From assembly GCA_963725655.1 (NCBI GenBank), contig CAVRYY010000003.1:186001-250000 (forward strand): 64,000 nt of DNA, in the 5' to 3' direction. Positions 61,610 through 64,000 of this stretch are shown one piece after another. The translations under genes were made by a program, and so were the position numbers. Below the pieces are notes generated by a model. It was given only the letters and a program-made list of their open reading frames with translations, was not told where the DNA came from and searched no databases. The DNA is from CAVRXT01 sp963725655 (GTDB lineage Bacteria > Acidobacteriota > Terriglobia > Acidiferrales > UBA7541). The first letter of the stretch is position 1; the number at the start of each line of letters is the position of its first letter.

Positions 61610-63070
61610 TCAAGAGTGCAGAGTGACAATCGCTGCACTGGCGGCGGGAAGGCGAACCCGCAATCTCCCCCGACTTGTGCTGATTTCTTCTGTGCGGTCA
61701 GGCTTCCACGAACCCTCAGGGGAGACCATAGTTCCCCCCAGACTGACGCCGAATTTGCTTTCGAGCGACGGTCCTGAGAGCCGGATAAGCGATCCCCTGT
61801 GAAAGGGCATGGCTGCTTCTATCGCGATCACCGCATCGAAAGAGGGCTCCTTGTTGATGATCGTCAGAACAATGGGGTTCTTGCCTAGCTGAGTTGCATG
61901 AGCTGCAATGTTTCTCTCTCCGGCATTGATCGTGCTCCTGATAATGCGACCCAAGCCAGATTGGGTGAAGGCGAGCATCCCATAGTACTCAGGAGCCGCC
62001 CAGTAATGGCACTTCTCATCATCGCCGATCGGTGAGTATGAGCTGATAAATCCACGTTGATTGACTCCAGTTTCCATATTCACGCCGGCGCACCCTGCGG
62101 ACGCCAGAGTAAACATGAAATCAAGCACCCAGAGAGCGGAAGCAAACGCATCGCTCACTCCAGGCTTCCCACCGCCGGAAAACGAATTCGTCTCACAGAT
62201 GCGGTAGGGCACACCGGAGGATTCGGAGGCGCGCCTCAGTTTCACAAGAATCCGATCTAGCTTAGGATCCGTGTTGAGAAGTTTCTCGATAGTACTCGTC
62301 GGATTCTCGCCTTCGCGATAGTAGTGGTGAGTCAACAGCTTAATATCCTTGCCTTCTTCAGCGGCGAACCGTTCGACCCAGTCAGTCGCGTCCGCCGCGT
62401 CAGGCCCGGCGAAAGGAGCGTTCGGGATGGCCTTCCGGAGCGCGTCGTGATAATGGCGATACTCGCGAATGTAGTCGTCATAACCATAATCAGGGGGACG
62501 ATGACCCTCGTGGCGCGGAGGGCGGCTCGGAAACAGGTCCGGCTCATTGCCGATTTCAAAAGCGAGCAGATTCTGTTCCTCGGCCGCCATGACTGCCCTG
62601 GCTTCCAGAACCGCGTTTTCGAGGGTGCCATTGCCGAGGTTTAGTCCCCAAATAAGTTTCCATCCCGTGGCGTCGATGAAAGTGCCGAGATCGCGCAACA
62701 CGGCGTCGTTGACGACTGACCCTGCCTTCCCCTCAGGTGAAGAGAGAGGCTGCCCCATTGCTTGATACGTCGCGTAGTCCGAAGTATTCCCACCGACGCG
62801 TATGACGCCGTTTTTTCCCAGCGTCTGGATAAGTTGGACGTAAACTGCATTCTGAGCGCTGAGTAGCCGGGGGCGCGCCGCCGAGGAAATCTCATAGCCG
62901 AGCCCCATGAAGTCAGGCGGGATAACGGCCAGCGTCTGTGCAGGATCAATTGTGACATGAACCTCCGGCCCGCTCGAGACCGTTTCCAACGCTGCCGCGA
63001 AGCTCAATTGACTCGCGGCACCGCCCACCACACTCACAACGGCTTGCGTCAAGAACTTACGTCGGTCCAT
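61610..63070 (-). CDS. GH79-like glycoside hydrolase (beta-glucuronidase type), secreted
   Basis: A 486-residue enzyme with a Tat-like signal (MDRRKFLTQAVVSVVGGAAS) and the (beta/alpha)8 core of clan A glycosidases. The probable acid/base is Glu176 in AFEIGNEPDLF, and the nucleophile is Glu293 in YRICETNSFSGGG. The C-terminal part is a beta domain (LRVRLPAASAAIVTLHS). The sequence resembles bacterial GH79 beta-glucuronidases; substrate may be plant or microbial uronic acid polymers. The start at 63070 is chosen over one at 63106 for its spacing to AGGCGGA. Stands alone between the permease and a VOC gene. Confidence 0.85.
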   Translation of the reverse strand: MDRRKFLTQAVVSVVGGAASQLSFAAALETVSSGPEVHVTIDPAQTLAVIPPDFMGLGYEISSAARPRLLSAQNAVYVQLIQTLGKNGVIRVGGNTSDYATYQAMGQPLSSPEGKAGSVVNDAVLRDLGTFIDATGWKLIWGLNLGNGTLENAVLEARAVMAAEEQNLLAFEIGNEPDLFPSRPPRHEGHRPPDYGYDDYIREYRHYHDALRKAIPNAPFAGPDAADATDWVERFAAEEGKDIKLLTHHYYREGENPTSTIEKLLNTDPKLDRILVKLRRASESSGVPYRICETNSFSGGGKPGVSDAFASALWVLDFMFTLASAGCAGVNMETGVNQRGFISSYSPIGDDEKCHYWAAPEYYGMLAFTQSGLGRIIRSTINAGERNIAAHATQLGKNPIVLTIINKEPSFDAVIAIEAAMPFHRGSLIRLSGPSLESKFGVSLGGTMVSPEGSWKPDRTEEISTSRGRLRVRLPAASAAIVTLHS

Positions 63071-63450
63071 CATTCCGCCTATATCCGAAGTTGGCGTTTG
63101 CGGCAATCACCGGGGTGCTCACTCGACCTTACATGCCCGGCTCAAGCACCCGTTTTCTTGACCACGATTCTGGACTTCATCGAGACTGGGTCGAAGCGGC
63201 AGTGTGTTCGGTTTCGTGCTCACGGCCAGCAACTTTACGCTGAAATCTTGCCGAGTTCCAGCGGGGGTTGCTTCCGGGCTATTGAAAGGAACTGCTTACC
63301 GTGACTCGCGCCGAAAACAGTGACTCGAAGCGTTGCCCCTTAACTCCTTTGTCGGTTCGGTGTAATGTTGACCATGATTCAAATTCTAAAACTGCGAACG
63401 CTGATCCCGCATCGAACCCGGAATTCTAAAGCTCCAGGAGGAGTATATCC
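63071..63450. other. Divergent intergenic region of about 380 bp
   Basis: It separates the GH79-like gene from the VOC gene. I see no gene, repeat or strong hairpin. Confidence 0.5.
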
Positions 63451-63831
63451 ATGCTCGATGTAAGTAAGGCATTCAGCAGTTTTTCCGTGAACGATATTCA
63501 GAAGGCCAGGGAATTTTATGGCAGGACGCTGGGGCTCGAACTTTCCAGCGGTCCGGAAGGTACGCTGGTCGTGCCCCTTTCCGGTGGCACCAAGGTTTTG
63601 ATGTATCCTAAACCTAATCACCATCCCGCCACCTTCACGGTTCTGAATTTTCCCGTCGACAGCGTGGAAAAAACTGTGGATGAACTGAGCCGGCGTGGCG
63701 TACGATTTGAAATCTATAACGAACCCAACTTGAAGACTGATGAGCGCGGGATTTCTCGCGGGAATGGGCCGACGATCGCGTGGTTCAAGGATCCAGCCGG
63801 GAATATCTTGTCGGTACTGGAAGCTGCTTAA
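63451..63831 (+). CDS. VOC (glyoxalase/bleomycin-resistance) family protein
   Basis: A 126-residue single VOC domain: FSVNDIQKAREFYGRTLGLE, the central ATFTVLNFPVDSVEKTVDEL, and the end GPTIAWFKDPAGNILSVLEA with the metal-binding Glu. The N-terminal His ligand is replaced (SSFSVND), so metal binding may differ. A CCAGGAGGAG site precedes the ATG. Substrate unknown; common in soil bacteria. Confidence 0.88.
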   Translation: MLDVSKAFSSFSVNDIQKAREFYGRTLGLELSSGPEGTLVVPLSGGTKVLMYPKPNHHPATFTVLNFPVDSVEKTVDELSRRGVRFEIYNEPNLKTDERGISRGNGPTIAWFKDPAGNILSVLEAA

Positions 63832-63902
63832 CGGATGGTTTCGCCCTTTCGGCTGGTCAGAAAAAACCGTAGCCGCGGATTTAAACGCCAAGGAGATCTC
63901 AC

Positions 63903-64000
63903 GTGAAACGAATCATTGGATTGGTTGCGGTTTGCGTCTTGCTGGCGGGAGTTTCGATGCGGGCGCAGGCTCCGCAAGGACCGCCGCAACCAGGACCAGA
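63903..64000 (+). CDS. Start of a secreted protein (cut by window end)
   Basis: A GTG with AAGGAG upstream opens a frame encoding a signal peptide (KRIIGLVAVCVLLAGVSMRA) followed by QAPQGPPQPGP. Only 32 codons are visible, so the product cannot be named. It lies 71 bases after the VOC gene and may be co-transcribed. Confidence 0.6.
   Translation, partial: MKRIIGLVAVCVLLAGVSMRAQAPQGPPQPGP

Overview
The window looks like chromosomal DNA of a soil Acidobacteriota bacterium, probably Terriglobia. The supporting genes are an 808-residue MacB/FtsX permease of the 'acidobacterial duplicated orphan permease' type, a membrane regulator that joins an OmpR-type DNA-binding domain to a PD40 propeller, a DUF2934 protein, many secreted beta-propeller proteins, and an aa3-type oxidase cluster with extra secreted copper and haem proteins. 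No rRNA, tRNA or CRISPR array was seen.

Layout. 1-12 kb: a phosphoketolase gene overlaps the start of a P-type proton ATPase by 4 bases. Remnants of a glucan phosphorylase and a ClC channel lie nearby. Then come an HtrA protease, a two-component pair, stress proteins and an IS5-family element. 12-20 kb: secreted or periplasmic proteins (SYLF, YceI, ScyD/E-like), an unlisted 57-residue metallothionein, the propeller regulator, and two loci of a dispersed intergenic repeat. 20-38 kb: an accessory redox and detoxification island. It holds ADH, ALDH, four complete SDRs, SnoaL/NTF2-like proteins, alpha/beta hydrolases and DUF302, controlled by AraC, TetR and LysR regulators. It is full of duplications and gene fragments. 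38-41 kb: an IS481-family element sits exactly between two truncated genes.

41-45 kb: a decayed efflux locus. The regulator is frameshifted, the sensor kinase is broken in several places, and the start of a TolC gene is joined to the end of an RND pump gene. 45-58 kb: a respiratory cluster. It has two SH3-like secreted proteins, two cupredoxin-like proteins, a haem-binding barrel protein, a dihaem cytochrome c and cytochrome oxidase subunits II, I, III, III-like and IV, followed by a convergent CpxA/CpxR-like pair. 58-64 kb: a third repeat locus, the permease, a GH79-like glycosidase, a VOC protein and the start of a secreted protein.

The most unusual features are the repeat family (units of about 250 bp with TTCCCTG hairpins), the tandem AraC genes that were duplicated with their leader DNA, the SDR fragments, and the IS481 element whose ends supply stop codons to both flanking genes. 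I did not find a convincing new defence or mobile system.
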